DNA from: Adiantum capillus-veneris
Lineage: Eukaryota > Streptophyta > Polypodiopsida > Polypodiales > Pteridaceae
Direction of reading: 5' to 3'
Length of the DNA: 64,000 nt
Assembly: GCA_014529385.2 (NCBI GenBank)
Contig: CM043960.1
Coordinates: 123,160,543 to 123,224,542, forward strand
Part shown: in pieces, positions 36,704-48,333 of the stretch
Layout of the letters: each line of letters opens with the position of its first letter
Numbering within the stretch: position 1 is the first letter of the stretch
Notes under the pieces: generated by a model
Told to the model about the DNA's origin: nothing
Databases searched by the model: none
The model's input: only the letters and a program-made list of their open reading frames with translations
Position numbers and translations under genes: made by a program

Positions 36704-37096
36704 CTACTGAACCATCCACCGCATAACCGTGTCTACCACCATATTCATCAACCATAGCTCACATACCTTCAATGAAAGAAAAGCCACTGTCTGGGATTCT
36801 CCTTTGTCTACCACTGGACATGTCTGCCGTATCAGAACCTCCACCATCTTTGGTAACACAACCTCCTCTTTGGCCACACACTCAATTCCAACATCATCGA
36901 GCCCTTCATCGTCAACCGGCCCTTCAAGGTTGATCAACACCATCTTCTCTTCAGCTTCAACCACTTGTGCTTCAATCACCTCTTCTACCGCTGCATCATG
37001 CTCCACCAAGGAAGAGAGAAAATTGTTCTCTTTTGCATCCACCTCGTCTTCCTCCATAGGCGTGGCTTCTCTATCTCTTATGGCTAAATTCAGCAC
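36704..37096 (-). CDS. Acidic open frame downstream of gag
   Basis: 130 residues rich in Glu, Asp and Val (for example EEDEVDAKENN and VEEVIEAQVVEAEEKM). It is in another frame from the gag piece ending at 37189, so it may be the frameshifted acidic tail of the same Gag protein rather than a separate gene. No motif is recognised. Confidence 0.4.
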   Translation of the reverse strand: MLNLAIRDREATPMEEDEVDAKENNFLSSLVEHDAAVEEVIEAQVVEAEEKMVLINLEGPVDDEGLDDVGIECVAKEEVVLPKMVEVLIRQTCPVVDKGESQTVAFLSLKVCELWLMNMVVDTVMRWMVQ

Positions 37097-37188
37097 CTAT
37101 TGCACCACCATGGCACATTTCACTGCTACTTTCATCAGCATAACCATTACCATGGCACCACATACCACCTTTACCTGCATCTCATCAC

Positions 37189-38340
37189 CTATAGGTCTAG
37201 ACTGCTCCATTTGGTCTTCATCAAGCACCTCGGCTTCCTATGGTCCTTGCTCTTCTTGCACCCGGATACTACCATATGATCAAACATATAAGAGGGTAGC
37301 TTTACCTTTACCAGCTCAGGTTCATGAGACTCTGTCTCCTTGCCATAGGATGTGGACTCATCCACTCTATTCTCCTCGCTTGTCTCTCGGCTCCTTGAGC
37401 ATGTACCTTCATCATCACTGGAATCATATACCAAGTCCGTATCTATATCTTCATCTGCTTGCTTCTCTACAAGAGCTTGACCATCTTCACAGCTTTGCTC
37501 ACTTTCTCCATCAGCTTTTGAACCCTCAGTATTTGCAACCTAATTGCATTCTGCTACCTTTTCATGCAAACTTTCCACAAGGACAGGATTTACCTCTTCA
37601 ATGCCCACTGGAACCTCAACATCTGCTATCACTTTTGCACCTTGATTCACCTTAACATGGAGCTTCTCCTTGTCGACAAGCTCGTCCACCCTCAACACAT
37701 GCACATCACAAATTGGAAACCTCCAAGGAACATAACCAGCAGTAGGCCTTACCTCAACAAGCTCTACACTTCGAACACTTGGAATCACCTTTGGTTTGAC
37801 CAAAGAACACTTCGCAACCTCCACAACAGGCATATAATCTTTCGGCTTCAACACGCCCAGCTCGAGCTTCCGCTTCAACTTTCTCCTCTTCACCTTGGCC
37901 AAATAGACCATGTCTTCATATGTGTCCACACCGTCTTTGACCTTTTCTCTAATCCTCGAACGCAAGCATTCTAGCAGCTTCAAAAGCTTCAAGTATTGAT
38001 TTCTTTTTACCCCAGTAGCAAACTCTAGCTGCTTCCAACAGGCTTCAAATCGCTCAATGAAAATGGAGAAATCCTTACTCACATCCTGGCGTACCACCTT
38101 CAGCCTTGCACCAGCTTCTTCCGGCGTAATCACCTCTCGAAACCGCTCCAAAAACTGACTTTGCAATCTTTGCCATGATTCTCGATCACTGCTCTTTAAA
38201 CCATCAAACCACACCTTGACTCATCCTCACATCAACAGCAGCACCGTCTGCAACTTCTCCACATTTATCAACATATGCATTGACAGTACCCATAACCTGA
38301 AATCTGCTAAGGAATCCTTGGTATCTTCAATGCCCGTAAA
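37189..38340 (-). pseudogene. gag: Gag capsid-like protein of the gag-only element
   Basis: One minus-strand frame reads from FTGIEDTKDSLADFRLWVL (38340) through VKVWFDGLKSSDRESW and FIERFEACWKQLEFATG to YEDMVYLAKVKRRKL, the typical capsid layout of plant Ty3/gypsy gag (WFDGL...W..L...F...F). After about 37750 it is Val/Glu-rich, then acidic (DTDLVYDSSDDEG). Three in-frame stops interrupt it: TGA at 38227-38229, TGA at 38221-38223 and TAG at 37540-37542, all explained by C-to-T at CGA or CAG. No CCHC zinc knuckle is visible. A decayed relative lies at 47778-48333. Confidence 0.75.
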
Positions 38341-38466
38341 TATGGGGCCAAAACACCATCGCTGTGAGCCTCAAACTCTACCATCAAACACCTCGACCAT
38401 CAGCCAACCACTTTGTCGGCTTAAAAGCACCGCTTCCAACCGCAAATCGGAGCATCAGACAGCTCC

Positions 38467-38481
38467 TCAGTGGGGGCACCA
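38467..38481 (-). other. Primer binding site of gag-only element
   Basis: On the minus strand TGGTGCCCCCACTGA follows the LTR end after five bases (TCTTC). The same layout, CTCTCCA then TCTTT then TGATGCCCCCACTGA, recurs at 47694-47720 before the related gag, so it is a real conserved primer site. I cannot name the tRNA. Confidence 0.7.
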
Positions 38482-38486
38482 GAAGA

Positions 38487-40672
38487 TGGAGAGGGGGAAA
38501 GGGGAACACACCCAACAAAAAACACAATGCCTCTATGTAGCCTAGGGTAGACACAGCACCCCAATCCACTAGAGTTTACGTTCAAAACTTGACATTACCC
38601 GCAAACAAACCACCACTTGCACACAGCCATACAAATGAACGCCTTGCAATGCACCAGACATACCTTATCACTCCGCTCTGCTCAATTTGCAGCCTTCCAC
38701 ACGCACACATTCTCTCTCTATCTCTCTTTGCATGACAAACCTCGGGGGGACACACACAACGCTCGGAAACACATGCAAGCAGAGAAGAGAAGGGGGAACG
38801 GGGAATGACACCAAGGGACAACAATGAATAGCCTTCTTGCATATACAACCATGTACACTCGACCTCCACCCCTATCGGCACAAACCTCGGCAAAAAGCAA
38901 TGGCTCAAAAGCCTACACAGGCAAAAAACTCCAATGGCTCCCCAAAAAACCTTTGGGAAAAAGCCCCAATGTCTAAAAGACTAATGAAAAAAAGCTCCAA
39001 GAGCCAGAAGCAACATTGAAAAAAGCCCCAATGAATTAACGTTTACATCCTTTTGTAGGGGGAAACTAAACCCAAAAAAGAAAAAAAGGTGAGCTCTCTG
39101 GCTCGTTTAGTCCTCTTTGAGCTCCTTTTAGCATTTTCTTTCATTGCTAGCACTTGGCACAATTCACTTTTGGCAACTCTTGCATGATGCACCTCTCTTG
39201 TCCTTTATTCGCCCAACTCAGCCGCCCAGCTTAGCCCTTCCATTATCCTCTTGGTCCCTTTTGAACTCCTTCTTTCTCTCTCTCACTTTCTCTCTCTTTC
39301 TCTTTCTCTTGCTCCACTGGCACCGCTGTGGGATTGCCCCCTTGACCGGCTTTGAACACCCTTGAACTGCTTTCTCTCTCCACAGGCAGGATTGTTCGGC
39401 TTTGGGACTCTCTGTCACTCTTCTGTCATCTTCCGCGAGACCGCTCCCCTATACGAGCAATAGCAACATCGCTATTGGGGGGGGCACCCTTACTTTCAAA
39501 AGGTTTTGGCCCGTGTGAATCTGGCCCAAAGCAGACGCATCATGCCAGATCATCATTGTCGTTACCAGCCATCCGCCACCAAGCACAACCAGCCAATGCC
39601 GCCAATCCCTTCCAAAATCCGCCGCGCCGCCGCTAGGCCCGCGCGCGCAGTGCCCAATCAGAGACACCATATCCTCACACACCAGGGAGCTCTCTCTCCT
39701 TGTGTGATAGTGAAGGGGGCAACGCCCATATAGCCTTGCTATCCGGGTGTGCGTCCCCCATGTGGGATCTCCCATGCGACACATATGGCGGTCCCTTGGG
39801 TGGCCACCCTCCAAGCTCCTCAAAAAAAATTCAAACTCACTTTCATAAAGCCCCCCAACTTTTCTCTTGCTTGCTAATGGTCACCTGGTAATCCATTTGC
39901 CGAGCCGCAAAACCCGATCGCAACTTAATTATGTCGACTCAAAAACCCCCAGACCTAGCTGCACTTCAAAAGACTATCAGAGACCCCGAACCGAGGCTGC
40001 AAACACCGAGAAAACCATATGTGGCCAACTCCAAGCAAAGGCGCTCAACTTTCCAACTGCTATAACTTTCCACTCCGAGCTTTGTTTGATGAGCAATCAA
40101 CTCTTGCCAGCTTCACACACCACATAGAACCTTCTCGAACCCTATCATGGTCCAAAAAACACCAGATGGCACGACTCCCCATGTGGTCAGGTGGGCACCA
40201 ACCTAGCCCCTGGCAAAACTTCAAATGGCCATAAACTGCAATTCGTAGCTCTAATCTGTGATCTAAATAGATGGGCAGTCTCCATAAATTGAGCACTACG
40301 CACATATACACTGACATACCACTTGTCCCCAACTGCCCTGTCCTGCAAGGATCTACAACCCATTGTACCTTCAAACTCCAATATATTGGGCTCCGTAGCT
40401 CGGTTTGATGAGCCATCTCGACCTGCTCCTTCAGCATTTCAAGCTCTTCATTTCTAGACCCAAATATTGCACCTCGCATCTCCTTCATCTGCTCCCCAAA
40501 TTAGCCCCTTTTGGAGCCTTTCTTAGCTTATAAACTGCATCAATCATACATCTCCGCTGCTACTTGTCAGTCCATGATCTTCCTAGCTGCTCCAACCTTT
40601 TTCCATACTTCTGCTACCCTGCACATATTTGTCCATGCCATCTTCTATGGTCAACACACTTTGATTGTACCA
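38487..40672 (-). repeat. Right LTR (5' LTR of the minus-strand gag-only element)
   Basis: 2,186 bp, same order of landmarks as the left LTR, with GGGGGGGGCACCC near 39476 and the terminal GTACCA. It is followed by ACGT. Confidence 0.9.
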
Positions 40673-40676
40673 ACGT

Positions 40677-41398
40677 TGTCTTCTAGTTGTAGGCATTTGA
40701 CATAACATTAGCTCACCTTAAACATACCACCAAGTCACCTTGAAGGACGGTTGAAAGAAGAAAAATATTACACTGAAATTTCACACTAAAGTTTCTAGGG
40801 TCATTGGATCCAATGCTTGCATCCAGTGTTTTGTTCATCAATCTTTGACTCTTTTACAATCTTGCACTCATCTAGCTTGATGAAAAATGTATGTCAATAG
40901 GGCTATCAAATCATAAAAAACATTATTATACTTGTCATATACCACTTCCTCCGCTTTTGGCCATCTTTATGTCGATTTCAATGTGAAAATAACTTCCTAG
41001 AATTTGAAACACTCTTTTCTTAATCCCTCTTAAGCCGATGTTCAAGTCCCTTATGTCTCATAGTCAGAGATTTAATATTTACATCATCATGTAAAATTTC
41101 TTGTGATCACAATGTTTATTATCACATTCACATAATCACAATTAACGTGATAACAAAGAAGTCGATAAGTGGTGATATGGCAATCCACCAAAACCCCGTC
41201 CGGGTACGTATTTTTCTTGACAGGCCCATCGAGAAACTATAAGAATGCTAAATCGAGCCCACCAAAAAATGAAAAAACCCCAGTGGGCGTACAGAAATGG
41301 ATAATTTCTAAAGGTTAAAGGGAAGTCACTTGAATATTTAACGTGATCACTTATTTTGAAATTTAATCACTTATTTTGAAATGTAATCACTTAATGTT
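40677..41398. other. No gene recognised
   Basis: AT-rich flank of the gag-only element. Contains a 21-base tandem motif (ATCACTTATTTTGAAAT) near 41345-41395 leading into the hairpin at 41399. Confidence 0.5.
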
Positions 41399-41432
41399 AT
41401 TAACGTGATCACGTATTCGTGATCACGTTAAT
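41399..41432. repeat. Perfect 15-bp inverted repeat with 4-base loop
   Basis: ATTAACGTGATCACG at 41399-41413 is followed by TATT and its exact reverse complement at 41418-41432. It could be the end of a small inverted-repeat element, since AATTAACGTGATAAC occurs again near 41138, or a stable hairpin. Confidence 0.8.
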
Positions 41433-42499
41433 GAAATCCCTGCTCATAGTCTTGTTTCTCTTTCTCAAAGACCTAGCACTATTGTTTTTTTCATTAAGTT
41501 GTTGCATAAGCTCCTTGATGGTCTCCTTGCTGCCTTCAAGTTACCAAGCACATTGCATGACTTTTTGGTGTATCCGCACATTCTTGTTGCATGGAATGTA
41601 TCTCATTGCAGAACATTATTTCTTGCAGCCAACTGCTTTTGGTGTAGCCATACAATCCATTGTGGAAATCTCCCACACAGTTCACCAAAGATGCTATATC
41701 CTTAAAAGATGGTGTGGAGTTTGTCACGAGATGCTGAGGATACATTTTGTTGTACATCCAAAGGTCCACATTTTTTATGCCTTATGCTTTAAAGTTCTCC
41801 TTCAAAGATTTAGAAAGGGTGTTTTGTTTGTTTTTCTTGCAAAGGGGCTCATACTTTTTTTTAGAAATCTACATGCATATGATACACATCTCTCCAGTTC
41901 ATTGTAGAAGTTCATTGTGGAGAAGTTATTAACATTGATTGAGATATGACTAACTGAAATTGGTTGTAGAAGGAGGTGACCAAAATGGAGGAAAAAACAT
42001 TTAATATTAGTGCACGAGAGTGCGCAGGAGGAAATGGGGGGAAGAATGAGCTGAGAAAGCAGAGCCTAGTTTTCTAAAATGCAAGAGATTGAAATATTTG
42101 GCATTGAACTCCTAGCCATCATAGACAGTGAAGTGCTATCATGATTGGATTAGTTTTTGCATTTTTTTAATAAATGTACCTTGTAATGAAGGAGATATTT
42201 GGGTTTCAAAAAACATGTATGAAAAAGGAGAAAGTAAAATCTCCATTCTCTCTCTACAATGACAATGACATGACATTTCTTATAAGACCCAAATTTGAAT
42301 TCAAACTTTTTCTAGTGCATCCTCATCCTTATCACCACCAACTAAGCATGATTTCCCGGTACAAATGGCATCAACAATGGAAATAGAGTCCATCGCATCA
42401 TCTCTACTCTCTATAATGGCCTCCTGAATCTGTTGCAAAGCAAACAAGCAATCCTCATCTTTTTCCTCATTGAGAATTTCTAATGACCTTCATTCTTCC
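41433..42499. other. No gene recognised; left flank of hAT remnant
   Basis: A 162-codon plus-strand open stretch (41419-41907) shows no family motif and is Phe/Leu-rich, so I do not call it. The sequence may include the untranslated 3' end of the hAT element; no terminal inverted repeat was identified. Confidence 0.4.
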
Positions 42500-43670
42500 C
42501 TAGCCGTGCTCCTTGATTTGGGATATGAGCCTCAATTTTGTGTGTATAAATGCAAGCTTCTTTGTACAAGATGTGAGTAACCTATTTCTTCTCTTGGTAT
42601 GAATGACAAAGAAGGTGCTCCAATTTCTCTCACATAGAGAGGCATGTGTCTGTTGATAAATCACCCTTAAAGAAAGATCTTGCAAAGTGCGTGTCCAAGC
42701 CCCAAATGTTTCCCAACATTTCAATCCCTCTTGCATCTTGTTTTGATGTTTTGCAATTGGATGAGCAAATGAATTCCTTTCAGCCTTATAAATGTCTATA
42801 ACTCATCAATTAGAGTGCCTTACAAGGTCAAATCGCCTTTGATGTACTTGTCCAAGAATGTCATCCATCTTTCATGCAACTCTCTATCACTATCTTTCCC
42901 TCTTCCTTGCCATATAGGATTCCTTGACATATAGGATGCAACATGTATCTAACAGCATGCAACCGTGTGTGCAACATATTCCATCTTTCAATGCATAGAT
43001 CCCTAATCTCTCTCATCCTTGCAACATCAATGCCTTGCATATTTCCAATTTTCAAGGATCATGCTATCCGTCAACTCATACATAAGGCCCATGGTGCCTA
43101 GCCACCAAAGGAAGAATTTTCAAATTGGAAGCACAAATTTTCAAAATCATCATGGCCTGTTGTCAAAAGGATGCATTAAACACAATGTTCAAGACCTCAA
43201 TAGCCTTTGCAATCTTGGATGTTTTCATCTTTACAAATTTTCATAAGCTTTTGCACACCTTGCATGCATCTCTCATCCACAATATTGGCCAACAAAATAA
43301 AGTAGTACGCAAATTGTGTGGTTGATGACTTCCCCAAGTTCTTTCTAAGCTGCCAAAACAATGCAAACACAATAGACTTTCTTGTCACAAATGTGACAAG
43401 CTCTACTGCATCCTCAAGGACTTTTGCAACCCAACCAATCTTGCCAATGTCTTTGAAAAAAAGGTCTAAGCAATGGCAAACACATCTGGTAAAAAATTTG
43501 TGCTTCCACTCCCTTTCAACCATCTCCCAAACACCAACACAATTGGTTGCATTGTTCATGCATACCTATACAACATTTGTTGGCTCAACCTTAATGATTA
43601 CAATTGATTTCACTATTTCAAAAAAGTAAGGGCTTCTTACTTTCCATGTAGGAGCATCCTCAACATTAAA
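42500..43670 (-). pseudogene. hAT-superfamily transposase
   Basis: Reading on the minus strand: WKVRSPYFFEIVKSI (about 43640), a catalytic-region block MNNATNCVGVWEMVE (43559), CVCHCLDLFFKDIGKI (about 43480), LHAVRYMLHPICQGI (about 42960), and the C-terminal dimerisation domain CERNWSTFFVIHTKRRNRL (about 42620) with FIHTKLRL after it. These are standard hAT (Ac-like, DUF659/Dimer_Tnp_hAT) landmarks in the right order. Frames change between blocks and stops occur, including TAG just before MNNATN where the family usually has Gln. Dead copy; the N-terminal BED finger is not identified. Confidence 0.85.
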
Positions 43671-45195
43671 AAGCCTGCACAAGGCTTTGTTTGTTTTCTT
43701 GTATGCTTTCACTTTCTAAACCCCCTTGTGCAGACCTTCTCTTCTTGCTTCAGGAACCCACATCGAACTTGGAAGATCCACTTACATTAGTCCTTCCCTC
43801 AGCATGTGTACTCATTAAAGCAACTCCTTGATCTTCCGAGCAATGTACTCCCAAATCATTGACTTATGCATCTACACGAGCACCTCTCTCTTCTCAGTCT
43901 TGCCTTGCATTTGCATGAAATCTTTTGACAATCTCTACAACATTGGTTGGTGCCTCATCACACGATGGACCTCCTAGACCATGGCCAACAATGCCCAATA
44001 AATGTAGACGGATACACAAGGGGCGAGCGTTTGTATAGCTAAAGTGAGTCGGTGCTAGAAGGAGAAGAAAGTAATTCCATAATCAAATACAAGAGTATGT
44101 CAGGGTGACACTGAAGTAGATGTGAAGGTTGAATGAAGCCAGTGGTATCAAGGGATGTATGTCTTTGGTGGTTTATTCACCAAGAAGCTTTGTTTGGGGC
44201 TAATCAAAGTTGGTTTCTTAAGGTGTTTAAATTGTAGAGATTATAAAGAAAAAGGTGTTCTTCAAGGTGGGTTTTAGGTTGATCTAAACAACTCGTCAAT
44301 TGAAGGTACAATGTGAGATATTGCAATTTAAAAGAAAGAGTACTTTGTAGATCCTCACCGGATTAAGCAAGTGCATCATGATGATGAGGATATATGTTTG
44401 ATGCTAGGGTTGAAGTGCTTAATTCATGAAGCATGCTAGTCTTTGGATCGGCAATCAAAGTTTGAATGGTCAAGATATGAGCAGTTGAAGTTTTGTCTCG
44501 GGCTAATTTTGCACTGTTTTGACCACCTTGATAAACATGCCATTGGATGTTTTCTCAAGATTGCCAAGGTTACAAAGGTAGTGTGAAGTATTTGAAGCTA
44601 GCTGGAAGTAACAATTCATCAATCAAGGTTACCCACACCAAGATATTGCAAAGGGAAGCTGGAAATTGGACAGGAGCAAAGTGATTATAGATGGTTTTTT
44701 TCCATTTTAGGGCCTTCCATTCACGGTCTCATCGGGGGAGTGTCAGACTGTGGTGGGTTTCTTATGGTTATAAGTCAGCAAAGTGGATTTTCATTAGGGC
44801 TTAGAGGGTGAGCATCGGACACTCCAACACAATGATTTGGCAATTCAAAAAGGCCCATGGGGGTGGGATGCAGTAGAACTTCCACATGTTGAGAATTATC
44901 TTGTATGCCTTGCTAACCCCATGCCACATCAGGTATACATATTGGAGGAAGACATTCATTAGGATAGACAAGAGGAGAGAGAGAAGAGCTATGGCTCACC
45001 CCCCCCGCCGGCTAGTGGGGTGCTGTGTTGGGCACCATGTGCCTGCGCGAGGCGGAGTCACAGTCTGTTGCTGGCACTGGCCGCTGGTGTGGCAGGTCTT
45101 GGTGACACCCCATAATAGGGGCTGATTCACACGCTAGGGGAAACTCCATAGTAGAAACCTTTCTCTAGTGTTCAAAGGGTAAGGGGGAGATCCCT
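43671..45195. other. No gene recognised; one protein-like stretch
   Basis: Plus-strand translation near 44337-44580 has a protein-like run (YFVDPHRIKQVHHDDED, then FDHLDKHAIGCFLKIAKV) broken by stops. I cannot assign it. The remainder shows nothing clear. Confidence 0.3.

Positions 45196-45279
<84 letters not shown>
45196..45279. repeat. (TG)n(AG)n compound microsatellite
   Basis: About 11 TG units followed by about 30 AG units with one interruption. Confidence 0.95.
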
Positions 45280-45282
<3 letters not shown>

Positions 45283-45355
45283 AAAGTTGGCAGAGGCTAC
45301 GGCCTCCATTGTATACACATTTAGTTATTCATTGCCAAGCTTGATTGGTTCAAGA

Positions 45356-45356
<1 letters not shown>

Positions 45357-45432
<76 letters not shown>
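45357..45432. repeat. (CT)38 microsatellite
   Basis: Uninterrupted CT run of about 76 bases. It probably lies in the same kind of LTR as the CT/GA-bearing LTRs of the gag-only element. Confidence 0.95.
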
Positions 45433-45435
<3 letters not shown>

Positions 45436-45805
45436 TTCACTCCCCTTGCTCTCTACACTTCCGCATCATCAACTCTGAAAGAGGCTATGACCTTCCAAAG
45501 GGAAAAGTACCATGCAATGTTTCTAAAGTGGATTCGGACAGATGGGGCGATGAGAGGACATTACTAAAAGAGGGAAAACCCCTTCAATAATTAAAAAATT
45601 GAGCACTTAAGGAGGGATTTTTGGACAAAAAATAGAGACGTTGTTTAGGACCCAAGAGGGAGGTATTTCCCCTATTTGTGAAGGAGAAGCCATTGTTTTG
45701 GCATATAAATAACTGTATAAGAGCTCTTAGCAAGATCAAGCCATCACTATTTTTTTTCTATGTTGTTTCCCCCTTGCTCCCTTTTCTTCTCTGCTCATTT
45801 CTTAA

Positions 45806-47423
45806 CACTAGTCTAGTAACCTAACATGACATAAAAGTATCCTTTCAGGGTTTTGGGAAAAAAGTCCGAAACCATAGTAGATCCACTCATTTTGAAAAAT
45901 TCTTTCATGAGTTTATAGTACAAGGACTACTACTTATGGAAAAAATGAGAAACTTGTAAAATTTCTCATCTCTTTGTCACAACAAGCCTCCAAAGTTGAT
46001 GGACTAGTGCATTTTGCCCAAAATAGCAATTTCTTACGATTGATTGCATATAAATAAGAGTGGGGATTTTTGTAGGACATAAGATAAAATGCGCTGTCAA
46101 CTTCAATGGGTTGGTGATCAAAACATATGGTTGCTTTTGCCTCACTATTTTGTTTTTGGGGCAAAAACAAATAGGTACAAAAAAGTTTCACTTTTGCCAT
46201 TTTGTGGACCTATCATCAAAGTTTCTATAGTCACGCTCAATATTGATACTATATACATGTTTTCTTAATTCCCTTTGGGCCATTGGATTAAAAAGAAGAC
46301 ATGGAGCATGTCAAAAGAATTTTGGATCTCTTACTACGTGGAACCTTGGGGACAATGATAAATACAACATACATGACAAAAATGGGTTTAGCATTATGAC
46401 CTCTAGAATCCCATAGAAACTACTTAATATCTAGCCAGATTTGTAGTTTATGGTTAGATATGGTTACTACCTACAATATACAAACAATTGGCCTAAGAAA
46501 CTAGCAGTATTGAGAAATCTATACTTTCTACACTAAAATGTCTTGTTTTCTTCAACAATCAAAAAACTCAACCATCATCATATATTATGCTATATAGCGT
46601 ATTAGGTCCCCCAAAACTCAAGGAAGATTAGCTTTATGTTATACATGCCACTTACACAATCAAAATTGCATTTGTATATCAAGAAAGCCACCAAAAGAAA
46701 TCATAGGACTGCTAATTTTGGCCAAAAACAGGATTATGCAATTCTTGTAAGTTGGTCATAACTTTCAATTTAACACTTAGTTCTCCCTAGAAGCATCAAA
46801 ACATGTTGAGAACTATGAAGGCTTATCCTCTAGCAATCTATACTTGCTAAACTCAACCATCATTGTATACTATGATATATAGCATATTAGGTCCCCCAAA
46901 ACTCAAGGAAGATTAGCTTTATGTTATACATGCCACTTACACAATCAAAATTGCATTTGTATATCAAGAAAGCCACCAAAAAATTCATAGGAGTGCTAAT
47001 TTTGGCCAAAAACAGGATTATGCAATTCTTGTAAGTTGGTCTTAACTTCCAATTTTCACACTTAGTTCTCCCTAGAAGCATCAAAACATGTTGAGAACTA
47101 TGAAGGCTTATCCTCTAGCAATCTAAACCTCACAAATATGAAGTTTAGAGTGGTATAGTTGCAAAAAATTGAGAAAAAGGAAAAAGCAGGAGCCGTTTTT
47201 TCACACAGTTTAGGTTCAAAAATGTTGTGCATGAGTAAGGTTCATGGTGAGGTCAATATTCCAAAAAAAAAGTCAAGTTTTTTTCAGCTCATAAGGAAAC
47301 TTTGTGGATATATAGCACCTAGAAACTCATTTTCATAGTCTTCAAATAATTCAAGCAAAATGGTCACTTAACAGGACACAAAAGTGTCCAAGGACATAAA
47401 AGTGTTTTGTTACCATTCTAGTG
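45806..47423. mobile_element. Non-autonomous DNA transposon in a TTAA site, copy 1
   Basis: Ends are inverted: CACTAGTCTAGTAAC on the left, and on the right the reverse complement of CACTAGAATGGTAAC. TTAA flanks both sides (45802-45805, 47424-47427). A subterminal word GGACATAAAAGTGTCC (or near variants) lies close to each end. The 1,618-bp interior has only short open frames; a minus-strand piece (45934-46200) matches one in copy 2 but I recognise no transposase. A 285-bp internal tandem duplication (46567-47136) is specific to this copy. It interrupts an LTR related to the gag-only element. TTAA targeting suggests piggyBac-like mobilisation; a TA-targeting mariner-like element is the alternative. 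Confidence 0.8.
46567..47136. repeat. 285-bp tandem duplication inside TTAA transposon copy 1
   Basis: ATTAGGTCCCCCAAAACTCA occurs at 46601 and 46886, with matching sequence on both sides. Copy 2 at 55981 has only one unit, so the duplication arose after the copies separated. Confidence 0.85.
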
Positions 47424-47427
47424 TTAA

Positions 47428-47700
47428 GCATGTAGAGTCGATTGAGTGTGGGTTGTTGCCTCTCAGCTGCTAGTGTGTGTAAAGAGAGAGGTGTTGTGTG
47501 TAGTGGAAGTGCTGGAACGCTTTACATCAAAGGGTATGTTGCAAGACATGTGCGCATTGAATTGTGGGTCAATGAGATGTTTATATCAAGAAGTGTGTTG
47601 TTTGAAGGTGTTTTTGAGAGAATTGGCTTATTGTGAATGCCCTAGACTATAGAGAGGCATTTGTTAGTGTTTTTGGGTGAGTCTTGTTTCCTCCTCTCCA
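47428..47700 (+). repeat. End of a 5' LTR related to the gag-only element
   Basis: The last 70 bases (GCCCTAGACTATAGAGAGGCAT ... CTCTCCA) align with the end of the 34-40 kb LTR read on its coding strand (CCCTAGGCTACATAGAGGCAT ... CTCTCCA). The LTR is interrupted upstream by the TTAA transposon and presumably continues left of 45802; its start was not found. Confidence 0.65.
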
Positions 47701-47705
47701 TCTTT

Positions 47706-47720
47706 TGATGCCCCCACTGA
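47706..47720 (+). other. Primer binding site, same type as the gag-only element
   Basis: TGATGCCCCCACTGA, five bases after the LTR end; one base differs from TGGTGCCCCCACTGA in the 34-40 kb element. Confidence 0.65.
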
Positions 47721-47777
47721 AGACCAATTTGATTGCTCATTAGTTGGATTGAAAAGGTGTATTTTCAACAAGAAGAG

Positions 47778-48333
47778 ATGGCTACACAGAGTTATGCACC
47801 AATCTATATGGTTGAGAAGAATCTGGAGCAGTGGATGGTAGATTTCAAGATGTATATGCTATAACTATGTATGCCAAAATGAAGACACTGAGATGCAAAC
47901 AATTACGTGGTTTGATTCATGGCAAAAACAAAGGTATGGTTTGATGCTTTATAACGTGAACCAAGATAGACATGGTTGTCCCTGTAGGCTCACTTCTTGT
48001 AGGATTTTCGCAAGGACATATCTCATCTCGACATGAAAATTGAAGGCTCTAAGAAAAGATGTAAGTGATCATGAAGAATTTGGAGTGTTTCTTAATCATT
48101 TTGAAGAGTGCTGGGAAGGGTTAGCAACTGCTATGCAATTGGCTGACAAAGTATTTCAAGTTGGATAGTTTCACGGTGCGTTGCATCCCAAGGTGCAAGA
48201 AAAGGTGGATTTTGAGAGTCCTAAGAACTATAATGGTGCGATCACATTTGCACAGGCAAAGAGCAAAAAAATCAAGGAGAAGATTGAGAAAGTTGCACTA
48301 GGGTATGCAGTGGTGTCTCCCAACCTGCTCTAA
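47778..48333 (+). pseudogene. gag: Decayed gag related to the gag-only element
   Basis: Starts MATQSYAPIYMVEKNLEQWM shortly after the primer site, then VWFDAL (47934), FRKDISHLD, a frame change near 48050, FLNHFEECWEGLA and FAQAKSKKIKEKIEKVA. This order matches the gag at 37189-38340 (WFDGL, F-ERFEACW, AKVKRRKL). Four stops at 47952, 47967, 47985 and 48000 (TAA, TAG, TAG, TAG) fall at positions where the other copy has Lys, Glu, Gln and Glu. No pol follows. Confidence 0.65.

Larger units (their letters stand above)
34092..40672 (-). mobile_element. Gag-only LTR retrotransposon with 2.2-kb LTRs (TR-GAG type)
   Basis: Two long direct repeats (34092-36255 and 38487-40672) enclose 2.23 kb. On the minus strand the LTRs read TGGTAC...CA, the primer site lies just inside the right-hand LTR (38467-38481) and a purine tract just inside the left-hand one (36256-36272, AGGGGGTGG on the minus strand). 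ACGT flanks both sides (34088-34091, 40673-40676), a 4-bp target duplication. The interior codes only for a Gag-like protein; there is no protease, RT, RNase H or integrase and no room for them. LTRs make up two thirds of the element. Confidence 0.85.

Noticed and set aside
36729-37655. 308-residue Ser/Thr/His-rich plus-strand frame
   Set aside because: It is the reverse-strand shadow of the gag-only element's acidic and Val-rich coding region.
45806-47423. TTAA transposon as a CACTA-superfamily element because its ends begin CACTA
   Set aside because: CACTA elements make 3-bp direct duplications; here left TAA and right TTA do not match, while TTAA matches on both sides and in the empty sites. 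Ends also lack the CACTACAAGAA-type extension.
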